From NCBI GenBank assembly GCA_015489095.1, contig WFMN01000220.1:1-14340 (forward strand): a stretch of DNA of 14,340 nt. Direction: 5' to 3'. Of the stretch, positions 1-8,315 are shown piece after piece. The position numbers were made by a program, and so were the translations under genes. Each line of letters starts with the position of its first letter. The first letter of the stretch is position 1. The DNA comes from Mariprofundaceae bacterium (GTDB taxonomy: Bacteria; Pseudomonadota; Zetaproteobacteria; Mariprofundales; J009). The notes under the pieces were generated by a model. The model was not told the DNA's origin and did no database searches. It saw only the letters and a program-made list of their open reading frames with translations.

Positions 1-273
1 ACGACCGCCATCCCCGCGGCAGGCGATCACCGGCTTAGCCCCCCGCAGCTTGAGCGCCGCCGCCAGCGCCAAGACAAACGGGGTTTTCCCACTCCCACCC
101 ACGGTGATATTGCCGACAAAGATCACCGGCAACGGCGGCTCCACCGCCCGCCGCGCGCGCCGCATCAGGTTGCGGCGGTTCACCCACTGGTAGAGCTCTG
201 CTAGCGGCTGCATCCACCGTGGCGGCGGCAAATCGCGCCACCAGAAGCGCTCCACCCGTTGCGCCAACATCAT
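1..273 (-). CDS. lpxK: Tetraacyldisaccharide 4'-kinase LpxK (N-terminal 91 residues; 3' end outside window)
   Basis: LpxK phosphorylates the 4' position of the tetraacyldisaccharide-1-phosphate precursor of lipid A, at the cytoplasmic face of the inner membrane. The visible part has the usual layout: an N-terminal amphipathic stretch (MLAQRVERFWWRD), a basic segment rich in arginine, then the P-loop GNITVGGSGKTP at about residues 54-65, followed by the VIACRGDGG-type strand. Two ATG codons lie side by side (273-271 and 270-268) with AAGGA just ahead; the second has slightly better spacing. No other start exists upstream in frame. The gene begins 22 nt after the waaA stop, so both lipid A/Kdo genes are likely co-transcribed. 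The family is usually over 300 residues, so most of the protein lies beyond the left edge. Confidence 0.93.
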   Translation of the reverse strand, partial: MMLAQRVERFWWRDLPPPRWMQPLAELYQWVNRRNLMRRARRAVEPPLPVIFVGNITVGGSGKTPFVLALAAALKLRGAKPVIACRGDGGR

Positions 274-295
274 CCTTGAGCAGATCGCAAAACCG

Positions 296-1513
296 TCATC
301 CTTGCCGCACATGGCGGCGGATCTGCTTCATCACCGCCTGCAACACATCGCCATGCCGCGCCATCCACGCCGCCGCATGGCCGTGTAGCCGCAGCAGCGT
401 CTCCGGCTGCCGCAGGAACCGGGTGATGGTCTGCGCCACCCCCGCGCCATCCTCGGCGATCACCGCGCCGCCCTCCCGCGCCATCTCCGCCATCAACTGA
501 CGAAAGTTCTGCACATAAGGGCCGGTAATCACCCCCCGCCCGCATACCGCCGCCTCCAGCGGGTTATGGCCGCCGTAGTTGGCGATACTGCCGCCGATCA
601 CCACCAGATCCGCGATGGTAAACAGCCCCGCCAACACCCCCATGGCATCGACCACCAGCACGCGATCATCGGCAGAGAGCGGCAGATGTTCGCTCCAGCG
701 GCGCAGCGACAGACCCGACTGCCGCACCAGCGCCACCACCTCGTCGAAGCGCTCGGGGTGGCGCGGCACCACCACCACCAGCAACCGCTCTTCCACCTGC
801 CGCCACGCGGCGAAGTGGGCGAGCAACGCCGCCTCTTCCCCCGCATGGCTGCTGGCGATCAGCAAGATCGGCCGCTGCTCCGACGGATCGATACGCTGCC
901 TGAGTGCCGTGGCATCCACCTCGGGTGGCGTTACCGCCGTCTTCAGGTTGCCGCACACCACCACCTTCTCCTCGGCGATGCCAAGCGCCGTCAACCGCTC
1001 GCCATCGAGACGGCTTTGCGGCAGGAAGCAGGCAACCGGCGCCAGCCAGCGGCGCCACAGCCAGCGGGTGGCGTAATACCTAGGAAAGGAGCGGTCGGAG
1101 ATCCGGGTGTTGATTCCGATCACCACCACGGAAGCGCGGCGGCAGGCGGCCAGCATCCCCGGCCAGAACTCGGTTTCGGTAAGCAGCAGCGCCTTCGGCC
1201 GCAGTCGGCCGATGAAACGGGTCATCAGCCCGGGAAGATCCCAGGGGAGGTAGGAGAGGGTGACCCGCGCATCCGCGATCGCCTCCGGCAGCAGCCGCAA
1301 GGCGTTGGCGAACCCGGTTTGGGTGACCACCGTCAGATGGATGCGCTCTCCGTCGGCGAGCAGCCGCCGGATCAGCGGCACCACCGACCCCACCTCGCCC
1401 ATCGAGCAGGCGTGCAGCCAGATGACCCCCGGCCGATTCGGCGGTGGATCCAGCGTGAGCTGCTGCCGCCACTTGACCGCGGCGACCTGCGCGGTCAGCC
1501 CTTCTCCGGCCAC
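296..1513 (-). CDS. waaA: 3-deoxy-D-manno-octulosonic acid (Kdo) transferase WaaA
   Basis: WaaA (KdtA) transfers Kdo from CMP-Kdo to the lipid A precursor at the inner membrane. The protein (405 residues from this start) carries the family landmarks: HACSMGEV near residues 34-41, whose glutamate matches the catalytic residue in HSVSVGE of known enzymes; LTETEFWP; ASSHAGEE; PRHPERF; and GGHNPLEAAVCG near the C-terminus. Three in-frame GTG codons are possible (1537, 1519, 1513). I chose 1513 because GGAG sits 5 nt before it; 1537 has no ribosome site. With any of them the usual N-terminal membrane anchor (about 20 hydrophobic residues before a short basic stretch) is missing. The gene overlaps the end of nth by about 19 nt. 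Function is well supported; membrane attachment is not explained. Confidence 0.95.
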   Translation of the reverse strand: MAGEGLTAQVAAVKWRQQLTLDPPPNRPGVIWLHACSMGEVGSVVPLIRRLLADGERIHLTVVTQTGFANALRLLPEAIADARVTLSYLPWDLPGLMTRFIGRLRPKALLLTETEFWPGMLAACRRASVVVIGINTRISDRSFPRYYATRWLWRRWLAPVACFLPQSRLDGERLTALGIAEEKVVVCGNLKTAVTPPEVDATALRQRIDPSEQRPILLIASSHAGEEAALLAHFAAWRQVEERLLVVVVPRHPERFDEVVALVRQSGLSLRRWSEHLPLSADDRVLVVDAMGVLAGLFTIADLVVIGGSIANYGGHNPLEAAVCGRGVITGPYVQNFRQLMAEMAREGGAVIAEDGAGVAQTITRFLRQPETLLRLHGHAAAWMARHGDVLQAVMKQIRRHVRQG

Positions 1514-2124
1514 TGACACTCCGCACGGATCACACACTGCGAACAGCGTGGCTTGCGCGCGGTACAGGTGTAGCGACCATGCAAGATCAACCAGTGGTGG
1601 GCGTGCAGCAGATAGCGCGCTGGAATCACCCGCAGCAACCCTTTTTCCACCGCCAGCGGGGTCGATCCCACCGCCAGACCGGTGCGGTTGGCCACCCGGA
1701 AGATATGGGTGTCCACCGCCAGCGTCGGTTGATGAAACAGGATATTCAACACCACATTAGCCGTTTTGCGCCCCACCCCGGGCAGTGATTCCAGATCCTC
1801 CCGCCGGTCGGGAACCTCCCCACCGAAATGGGTGAGCAGCCGCTCACTCAGGGCGACGAGATGGTTGGCTTTGTTGTTGTAGAGACCGATCGAGGCGATC
1901 AGCGGTTTGATCCCCTCCACCCCCAACGCCACCATCGCCTGCGGGGTATTGGCAGCCGCGAACAGCCGCTTGGTCGCCTTGTTGACGGCGACATCGGTCG
2001 ATTGCGCCGACAGCACCACCGCCACCAGCAGCTCAAAACCGGTGCGATATTCGAGCTCGGTTGTGGGGTTCGGCCGCTCCGCCGCCAGCTTGGCAAACAG
2101 CTTCTCTACCACCGACCGGCGCAC
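1495..2124 (-). CDS. nth: Endonuclease III (DNA glycosylase/AP lyase)
   Basis: Nth removes oxidised pyrimidines from DNA and cleaves the abasic site in base excision repair. The 209-residue protein matches the E. coli enzyme in length and along its whole length: FELLVAVVLSAQSTDV, the helix-hairpin-helix LPGVGRKTANVV with the catalytic lysine, VDTHIFRVANRT with the catalytic aspartate, HHWLILHGRYTC, and a C-terminal iron-sulphur motif with cysteine spacing C-X6-C-X2-C-X5-C. The start is GTG at 2124; an in-frame TAG lies directly before it and a G-rich ribosome site (GGGGGGT) precedes it. It follows the PilP-like gene by 46 nt and overlaps waaA at its 3' end. Confidence 0.97.
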   Translation of the reverse strand: MRRSVVEKLFAKLAAERPNPTTELEYRTGFELLVAVVLSAQSTDVAVNKATKRLFAAANTPQAMVALGVEGIKPLIASIGLYNNKANHLVALSERLLTHFGGEVPDRREDLESLPGVGRKTANVVLNILFHQPTLAVDTHIFRVANRTGLAVGSTPLAVEKGLLRVIPARYLLHAHHWLILHGRYTCTARKPRCSQCVIRAECQWPEKG

Positions 2125-2170
2125 CTACACCCCCCGTTATCCGCCCATGCGCATAAAAGGGGATGAATGG

Positions 2171-3118
2171 TTATTTCTTCTCCTTGTCGCTAGAGAGGGT
2201 AAGCAGCATCTCCTTATGCTCGATCTCCCCCAGAGGATTGATCATCTCTTCGAGCAGGTGGACGCCGTGATCGTCAATCGAGGTGATTTTGCCGTTGTAC
2301 TTGCCCATGTGGTTGCCCACTTCCACGGTATGCCCCTTCCCCTCGCTATCCTCGAACATCGCCACCCGCTTGCCGTGCGTAGCGTAGATCGCCACCAGCT
2401 TCAGGGTGGAGAGATCAAACTCCTCCAACGGCTCCTTGGGGCGGGAGGCGAGCTTGATCCTACGCGCCTGCAACACCTGATTGCTATGCTGGGAGACCCG
2501 CGCCAAGTACGAGGCGAACGGGTCGCGTAGCCGCTTAAGATTAAAATGGGGCGCGGTGGCGAGATGCTGCATCGCGTCGGGCAGCGCCTCCGATTTCACC
2601 AACGGCGCCACATACTTTCGACTCCAGATACGCTGGTTCAGCCGAAACCAACGCAGCAGCGCCTGCGCCTGCGAATTGCGGGAGACATTGAGCGATGGAT
2701 CGCTAAACACCGCCTTGGGCACCACCTTCCATGCGTCATCCTCCTTATGCAGCAGCAACTTGGAGAGCTTCACCTTGTCCCGATCCGCCTTCGGCCGCTT
2801 TTGACGGATCACCACCAGCCCCCAATCGCCCTCGACGCGCACCGGTTCCAAGGGCTCCTCCTTGAGGTCGCCCGCCGACAGCAACTCCATCTTACGCGCC
2901 ATCATCAGCGCCAGTTTCTCCTGCAATCGACCCTCGGTCGGGGTTACCAGCAGATCGTCAACCGCCGACTGCTTGCCATTCGCCGCCTCCTGCAAAAAGT
3001 GCATCGCCGCCACGCGAACCTGATCGCTGTCATCGGCGTGTGACGATGGCGCCACATTAGCCCAGCTATTTGCCGCCAAGATCGTCATCAACAGAATGGA
3101 TTGAAAAAGCTTGTTCAT
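2171..3118 (-). CDS. Exported protein with NTF2-like N-terminal region and PilP-like C-terminal domain
   Basis: Seen in the sequence: 315 residues; a signal peptide (MNKLFQSILLMTILAANSWA, cleavage probably after residue 20); residues about 30-140 resemble a small NTF2/DUF4878-type fold (helical start, then strands ending in DDAWKVVP); a linker; then RDPF at 188-191 and a PilP-type domain at about 207-310 (FDLSTLKLVAIY, VEVGNHMGKYNGKI, DDHGVHLLEE). PilP is the inner-membrane periplasmic protein that links PilMNO to the PilQ secretin in type IV pili; canonical PilP is about 175 residues and a lipoprotein, and its gene sits with pilMNOQ. Here no lipobox cysteine and no pilus gene is present. The ATG at 3118 follows AGGAGG by 6 nt and overlaps the purN stop (ATGA), suggesting coupled translation. 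A periplasmic role is inferred; the partner is unknown. Confidence 0.72.
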   Translation of the reverse strand: MNKLFQSILLMTILAANSWANVAPSSHADDSDQVRVAAMHFLQEAANGKQSAVDDLLVTPTEGRLQEKLALMMARKMELLSAGDLKEEPLEPVRVEGDWGLVVIRQKRPKADRDKVKLSKLLLHKEDDAWKVVPKAVFSDPSLNVSRNSQAQALLRWFRLNQRIWSRKYVAPLVKSEALPDAMQHLATAPHFNLKRLRDPFASYLARVSQHSNQVLQARRIKLASRPKEPLEEFDLSTLKLVAIYATHGKRVAMFEDSEGKGHTVEVGNHMGKYNGKITSIDDHGVHLLEEMINPLGEIEHKEMLLTLSSDKEKK

Positions 3119-3741
3119 CGCGTACCTCCTCGCCATACCACCCGGCGACCATCAAGGTCAAAGCCGCAGCTTACCAACCGGGTCAACACCTGGGGATAGA
3201 GCCGGTGCTCCTGCTGCTGAATCCGCGCCCGCAATGTTTCGGCATCGTCGTCATCCTCCACAGGCACCACCGCCTGCGCAAGAATCGGCCCATTATCAAG
3301 CACTTCATCCACCAGATGCACCGTGCATCCGCTCACCTTCACCCCGTGCGCCAACGCATCCTCCACCCCGTGCGCACCGGGAAAGGCGGGCAGCAGCGCC
3401 GGGTGGATGTTGATCACCCTGCCGGAAAATCGGCGCACAAAGCCGGCTGACAGAATGCGCATGTAACCCGCCAACACCACCCAGTCGCAACCTTCCTCGG
3501 TGATCACCTCGGCGCAGGCGGCGTCATAGGCCTCGCGATCATCATACGCCGCGGGATCGAGAAAGCACACCTTGGGCACCTGCGCCGCGCGGGCGATGGC
3601 AAGCGCGCCGGCATCACCGCGGTTGGTCAACACCAGCTCAACCCGAAAAGGGGCATCCCCGCCCGCCTGCCGCTTGAGGATCGCCGCCAGATTGCTCCCC
3701 TTGCCCGACGCCATCACGGCGATTCTGCTCTGCTCCGCCAT
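3115..3741 (-). CDS. purN: Phosphoribosylglycinamide formyltransferase PurN
   Basis: PurN formylates glycinamide ribonucleotide using 10-formyltetrahydrofolate, step three of purine synthesis, in the cytoplasm. The 208-residue protein has the phosphate-binding ASGKGSNL (11-18), AGYMRIL (91-97), the catalytic NIHPALLPAFPG (111-122, with N111 and H113) and the conserved aspartate D145 in VHLVDEVLDNGP, matching N106, H108 and D144 of the E. coli enzyme. It starts with ATG two bases after the purM stop, so the two purine genes are surely co-transcribed, and its own stop overlaps the next gene by 4 nt. The glycine-cysteine-threonine in VSGCTVH is a small variation of the usual GSTVH/GATVH and is not expected to matter. 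Confidence 0.97.
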   Translation of the reverse strand: MAEQSRIAVMASGKGSNLAAILKRQAGGDAPFRVELVLTNRGDAGALAIARAAQVPKVCFLDPAAYDDREAYDAACAEVITEEGCDWVVLAGYMRILSAGFVRRFSGRVINIHPALLPAFPGAHGVEDALAHGVKVSGCTVHLVDEVLDNGPILAQAVVPVEDDDDAETLRARIQQQEHRLYPQVLTRLVSCGFDLDGRRVVWRGGTR

Positions 3742-3743
3742 CG

Positions 3744-4787
3744 TTAGATCAGGGTGACCGCGGCACCCTGTCGCCGTTCAATCCTGCCGATCGAAAAGAC
3801 CCTTTCCCCCGCCTCATGCAACGCCGCCTCGGCTGCCGCGGCCTGATCGCGCGGCAGGATCACCACAAAGCCGATCCCCATATTGAAGGTGCGGTAGCGC
3901 TCATCGCGCGCCACTTCAGCAAACCCGAGCAGATAGTCGAACACCGCCGGCACCGGCCACGACGCGGTATCCACCGTCGCCGCCAATCCTGGTGGCAGAA
4001 TCCGCGCGATGTTATCAAACAGCCCGCCGCCGGTGATGTGCGCATAGCCGTGCACCGCCACCGACGCCTGCGTAAGCGCCTTCACCGCCGGAACATAGAG
4101 CCTGGTCGGCGCCAACACGCCGTCGATGGCGGCGCTACCATCGCGTAAGGTGTCGCGCGCCAAGTCGGCACCGCCAACCTCGAGCAGCTTGCGTACCAGA
4201 GAAAAACCGTTGGAATGAACCCCGTTGGAGGCCAACCCCAACATCACATCGCCGTCGGCGATGGTGGAGCCATCGATGATCGCCGGGCGATCGACCACCC
4301 CCACCGAAAAACCGCCGATATCGTAGTGCCCCGGCGCATACATCCCCGGCATCTCGGCGGTCTCGCCACCCACCAGCGCGCAGCCACAGACCCGACACGC
4401 CTCGGCGATCCCCTCCACCACGCGCACCAGTGTCGCATCATCCAGCTTGCCGGTGGCCAGATAATCGAGGAAAAAGAGCGGCTCCGCCCCCTGTGCCGCC
4501 ATGTCGTTGACGCACATCGCCACCACATCGATGCCGGCGACATGCGGTCGCCCATGCCGCTGCAACAGCAACAACTTGGTGCCGACACCATCGGTGGACG
4601 AGACCAGCACCGGCTCGGCCAGCGATGAAAAATCGGCCTTGAACAGCCCGCCGAATCCCCCCAGACCACCCAACACCTCGCTACGCCGGGTGGAGGCCAC
4701 CGCCTGTTTGATCCGCCCGACAAAGGCGTTACCGGCATCGATGTTGACCCCGGCATCGGCGTAGGTGATCGGCGCCTGATCAGACAT
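3744..4787 (-). CDS. purM: Phosphoribosylformylglycinamidine cyclo-ligase (AIR synthetase) PurM
   Basis: PurM closes the imidazole ring of the purine precursor with ATP (FGAM to AIR) as a cytoplasmic dimer. The 347 residues match the family length. Visible motifs are YADAGVNIDAG (9-19), STDGVGTK (64-71), VNDMAAQGAEPLFFLDY (93-109), GGETAEMPG (140-148), SNGVHSNG (187-194), AHITGGG (249-255) and FNMGIGF (301-307). The ATG lies 8 nt inside the end of gyrB with no strong ribosome site of its own, so translation is probably coupled to gyrB. purN follows after 2 nt. The purM-purN pair is common; its position directly after gyrB ties purine synthesis to the replication genes in this chromosome. Confidence 0.97.
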   Translation of the reverse strand: MSDQAPITYADAGVNIDAGNAFVGRIKQAVASTRRSEVLGGLGGFGGLFKADFSSLAEPVLVSSTDGVGTKLLLLQRHGRPHVAGIDVVAMCVNDMAAQGAEPLFFLDYLATGKLDDATLVRVVEGIAEACRVCGCALVGGETAEMPGMYAPGHYDIGGFSVGVVDRPAIIDGSTIADGDVMLGLASNGVHSNGFSLVRKLLEVGGADLARDTLRDGSAAIDGVLAPTRLYVPAVKALTQASVAVHGYAHITGGGLFDNIARILPPGLAATVDTASWPVPAVFDYLLGFAEVARDERYRTFNMGIGFVVILPRDQAAAAEAALHEAGERVFSIGRIERRQGAAVTLI

Positions 4788-7218
4788 CCAGATTGCGCAC
4801 CTTGAGCGCGTTGTCTTGAATAAAGTTGCGTCTTGGCTCGACCGCGTCGCCCATCAGGGTGGAAAAGGCCTCATCCGCCGCCACCACATCCTCCAGCGAC
4901 ACCTGCAGCAGAATCCGCGCCGACGGATCCATTGTGGTCTCCCACAACTGCTCGGGATCCATCTCGCCCAACCCTTTGTAGCGCTGGATCGACAGCCCGC
5001 GCCGCCCCTCTTTTTCCACCAGATCGGCGATATCCTGATACCCCTTCACCGGATGGCGCTTCTCTCCGAAGGCGATCTCCGCCCCCTCGCCCACCAGCGA
5101 CTGCCCGTTGGCCGCCAGTTTCACCGCCTCGGCAAACTCCGCGGTCGATAGCAGGTCGTGATCGAGGCGAGAGATCTTCATCCGCCCATGATCCTTGCGC
5201 CGGAACTGCACCCAGAAGCCGCCGTTGTCCACATCCTCCAGCAGCGACCAACTCAGGGTTTCGTCCACCCGGCGCTCGTCGGCGAACGCGCGATCCAACT
5301 TGGCGAGCCGCTCCCGCAGCCGTGCTTCGTTACGCAGCATGCCAACATCGAACCTTCCCGTTTCCACCAGCAGGCGCAGCACGCGGAGATCGATCCGCTG
5401 CGACAACCGATCGAGCAGAAAACGAAGCCGATGGAGGCTCTGCACCGCGGTGCGCAGCCGATCGCCGCCCATCGCCGTCGCCCCCTTGGCGCTGTAGTAG
5501 CTGGCCTGCTGCAATCCCTCGTTGATCAGGAAGTTGAACAGGTCATCGTCCGAGGCGACATACTGCACCTTCTTCCCGCGCGCCACCCGATAGAGCGGCG
5601 GCTGGGCGATGTAGAGGTGACCGCGCTCCACCACCTCCGGCATCTGGCGGTAGAAGAAGGTGAGCAGCAGGGTGAGAATATGTGAGCCATCGACATCGGC
5701 ATCGGTCATCACAATCACCTTGTGGTAACGCAACTTACTGATATCAAAATCCTCTTTTCCGATACCGGCACCCAGCGCCGTGATCATGGTACCGATCTCC
5801 TGATTGCCCAGAACCTTGTCAAAACGGGCTCGCTCCACATTGAGGATCTTCCCCTTGAGCGGCAGAATCGCCTGAAACTTGCGATCCCGACCCTGCTTGG
5901 CCGAACCGCCGGCGGAGTCACCCTCGACCAGAAACAGCTCGCACAGCGCCGGATCCTTCTCCTGACAATCGGCCAATTTTCCCGGCAGGCTGGAGACATC
6001 GAGCGCCCCCTTGCGTCTGGTCAAATCGCGCGCCTTGCGTGCCGCGTCGCGGGCGACCGCGGCATCGATCGCCTTGCCGATAATGCGCTGCGCCTCCTTC
6101 GGGTTTTCACCGAACCACTCCGACAACTTCTCGTTGACCACCGATTCCACCACCGATTTCACCTCGCTGGAAACCAGCTTCTCCTTGGTCTGCGACGAGA
6201 ACTTCGGATCGGGAACCTTGACCGACAGCACCGCCGTCAACCCCTCGCGACAGTCGTCGCCCGTCAATGAAACCTTGGCCTTTTTCAATAGGTTATTCTC
6301 ATTGGCGTAGTTATTGACGCAGCGCGTCAGCGCCCCGCGTAGCCCCGCCAGATGGGTGCCGCCATCGCGTTGCGGGATATTGTTGGTAAAGCAGAACACA
6401 TTCTCCTGATAGGCATCGGTCCACTGCAGCGCCAGCTCGACCACCACCCCGTCGCGCTCGCCGTTCACCGCGATCACCTCCTGATGCAGCACATTGCGGG
6501 TACGGTTTAGGTGGGTGACAAAGGCGGAGATCCCCCCCTCGTATTCGAACACCACCCGGTTGTCGTTGCGCTCGTCATAGACCTCGATATGCACCCCGCT
6601 GTTGAGGAAGGAGAGCTCGCGCAACCGGCTGGTCAGGGTGTCAAACACAAAGTTGCGGTGGGAGAAGATCTCCAAGCTGGGCAGAAACCGGATCTCGGTA
6701 CCGGTCTTGGCCGCGTCGCCCACCACCTTGAGGCGATCGGTGGGCTCACCCATCACATACTTCTGATAATGGGCCTTGCCCTGGCGGTAGATGGTCAGCT
6801 TCAGCCACTCGGAGAGGGCGTTCACCACCGAGACACCCACGCCGTGCAACCCACCGGAAACCTTGTAGGAGTTGTTGTCGAACTTCCCTCCGGCGTGCAG
6901 CACCGTCATGATCACTTCCGCCGCCGATACCCCCTCCTCTTCATGGATATCGACCGGAATGCCGCGGCCGTTATCCCGCACCGTGACCGAATCGTCCGAA
7001 TGGAGGATCACCTCGATCCGGTCACAGTAGCCGGCCAACGCCTCATCAATCGCGTTATCGACCACCTCGAACACCATGTGGTGCAGCCCGGTACCATCAT
7101 CGGTATCGCCGATGTACATCCCCGGCCGTTTGCGCACCGCATCCAGCCCGCGCAGCACCTTGATGCTGTCGCTACCATACTCCTCCTGTTGCGAACTGTT
7201 GCCTTCACGCTGTCCCAT
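4780..7218 (-). CDS. gyrB: DNA gyrase subunit B
   Basis: GyrB is the ATPase subunit of DNA gyrase, which adds negative supercoils with GyrA. The 812 residues match the long Gram-negative form (E. coli 804). In order: GHKL ATPase with catalytic E51 in EVVDNAIDEA, DNGRG (82-86) and SGGLHGVGVS (121-130); transducer lysine in QTK (343-345); Toprim glutamate in EGDSAGGSAKQGR (432 on) and DADVDGSH (506-513); an extra block of about 170 residues (about 560-735) typical of Gram-negative GyrB; and a C-terminal RYKGLGEMDPEQLW segment. The ATG at 7218 follows GGAGGT by 8 nt and overlaps the recF stop by 14 nt. No unusual active-site residue was seen. Confidence 0.99.
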   Translation of the reverse strand: MGQREGNSSQQEEYGSDSIKVLRGLDAVRKRPGMYIGDTDDGTGLHHMVFEVVDNAIDEALAGYCDRIEVILHSDDSVTVRDNGRGIPVDIHEEEGVSAAEVIMTVLHAGGKFDNNSYKVSGGLHGVGVSVVNALSEWLKLTIYRQGKAHYQKYVMGEPTDRLKVVGDAAKTGTEIRFLPSLEIFSHRNFVFDTLTSRLRELSFLNSGVHIEVYDERNDNRVVFEYEGGISAFVTHLNRTRNVLHQEVIAVNGERDGVVVELALQWTDAYQENVFCFTNNIPQRDGGTHLAGLRGALTRCVNNYANENNLLKKAKVSLTGDDCREGLTAVLSVKVPDPKFSSQTKEKLVSSEVKSVVESVVNEKLSEWFGENPKEAQRIIGKAIDAAVARDAARKARDLTRRKGALDVSSLPGKLADCQEKDPALCELFLVEGDSAGGSAKQGRDRKFQAILPLKGKILNVERARFDKVLGNQEIGTMITALGAGIGKEDFDISKLRYHKVIVMTDADVDGSHILTLLLTFFYRQMPEVVERGHLYIAQPPLYRVARGKKVQYVASDDDLFNFLINEGLQQASYYSAKGATAMGGDRLRTAVQSLHRLRFLLDRLSQRIDLRVLRLLVETGRFDVGMLRNEARLRERLAKLDRAFADERRVDETLSWSLLEDVDNGGFWVQFRRKDHGRMKISRLDHDLLSTAEFAEAVKLAANGQSLVGEGAEIAFGEKRHPVKGYQDIADLVEKEGRRGLSIQRYKGLGEMDPEQLWETTMDPSARILLQVSLEDVVAADEAFSTLMGDAVEPRRNFIQDNALKVRNLDV

Positions 7219-8254
7219 TCAACAATACCTCCGTTGGGTTTTCCAGACTGCTCAATCGTATCAACCGGTTACGCCCTTGTCTCCCCGTGTCGGCAATCGC
7301 CACCGCCTCGGGCGCCGTCAGCACCACCTGACCGGGGTAGCGGTAGAGCCGTTCCATCACCTGCTGTTGCCATCCCTGATCCAGCGCCGCAAAGCAGTCA
7401 TCCAGCAGCAGCAGTGGATAGATGTGACGGCTTTCGGCGCGCAGCGCGGCCTCGGCCAAGCGAATCGCAATCGCCATCAGCTTCTGCTGCCCGTGCGATC
7501 CATAGCGCGCCACCTCGCGCCCATCGCGCACCAGCCCGATCCTGTCGCAATGGGGGCCAACCCGCAATGGGTGATGAAAAGAGGACAGCTTTTCAATCCA
7601 TTGCGCATCACTTTCAGGGGCGGAAGTGGTGAGGGTTACCGCCGGTTCCGCGCCGATCCACCGCTCCTGCGCCAACAGCGCGTTCAGCTCCGCCACCAGT
7701 TGCCGGCGGGCGCCGATCCACGCCCTACCGGCGACCACCATCTGTTGGTTCCACGGCGCGATCAGCGCGCCATCCGCCCCCTGCCGCACCAGCCGCGAAC
7801 GCTGCAACATCGCCCGATGGTAGTGGTGGTAGTGCGATCTCACCGACGGCGAGAGGGTCAACAGCAGCCGATCGAGCCACCGTCTGCGCACCTTGGGATC
7901 GCCGTCGATCAGCCGCTCGGACTGCGGCGAATCGACCACCAACGCCAGATGATCCGCCAACTCCTCCCTGCTTGCCACCGTCCGCCCCTGCAGCGCGATG
8001 GTGGTCGAGACGCGATCCCCCTTGACCCGGACATCCATCACCCCGTAGCGATGCCAACGCCCCTGCAACAGGTAGTGCGACTGCTGCCAGCAGACCAGAT
8101 CACGCAGCTTGGAGCGGCGAAACGAGCGCCCGCACGCCATCAGGTGGATCGCCTCCAGCAGGCTGGTCTTACCGCAGCCGTTGCTGCCGTAAACCAGGTT
8201 GATTCCGCTGGAGAAGTCGACCGTGAAGGCTTGATGGCAGCGAAACGCCGTCAA
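7205..8254 (-). CDS. recF: DNA replication and repair protein RecF (start codon uncertain)
   Basis: RecF is an SMC-like ATPase that, with RecO and RecR, loads RecA at single-strand gaps. Seen: Walker A GSNGCGKT (23-30), GPHCD (223-227), the ABC signature SHGQQ (243-247) and Walker B LLLLDDCFAALD (271-282, D275 and D276). The sequence is more divergent than its neighbours in the family motifs (usual signature SQGQQ). The only standard start between the upstream stop (8327-8329) and the P-loop is TTG at 8254, which has no ribosome site and cuts off part of the expected first strand (LRRVALTAFRCHQ). The reading frame stays open to 8326, so a CTG at 8269 or a rarer codon further up may be used. 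It follows dnaN and overlaps gyrB. Confidence 0.93.
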   Translation of the reverse strand: MTAFRCHQAFTVDFSSGINLVYGSNGCGKTSLLEAIHLMACGRSFRRSKLRDLVCWQQSHYLLQGRWHRYGVMDVRVKGDRVSTTIALQGRTVASREELADHLALVVDSPQSERLIDGDPKVRRRWLDRLLLTLSPSVRSHYHHYHRAMLQRSRLVRQGADGALIAPWNQQMVVAGRAWIGARRQLVAELNALLAQERWIGAEPAVTLTTSAPESDAQWIEKLSSFHHPLRVGPHCDRIGLVRDGREVARYGSHGQQKLMAIAIRLAEAALRAESRHIYPLLLLDDCFAALDQGWQQQVMERLYRYPGQVVLTAPEAVAIADTGRQGRNRLIRLSSLENPTEVLLNGTA

Positions 8255-8315
8255 CGCAACGCGGCGCAGCTGTAGTGGAGGGATGATGGTGGAGGAGATA
8301 GGGCCGTTTCCTCGA

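Noticed and set aside
566..1516. Long plus-strand reading frame antisense to waaA
   Set aside because: It is rich in His, Arg, Gln and Pro as expected for the complement of a GC-rich gene, has no recognisable motif, and the opposite strand encodes a clear WaaA.
2125..2170. Terminator between the PilP-like gene and nth
   Set aside because: The 46-nt gap has only a short palindrome (ATGCGCAT) and no stem followed by a T-run in the minus-strand sense.
6511..7632. Plus-strand reading frame of over 370 codons antisense to gyrB and recF
   Set aside because: It spans two well-supported genes, changes character along its length and has no ribosome site or family motif.
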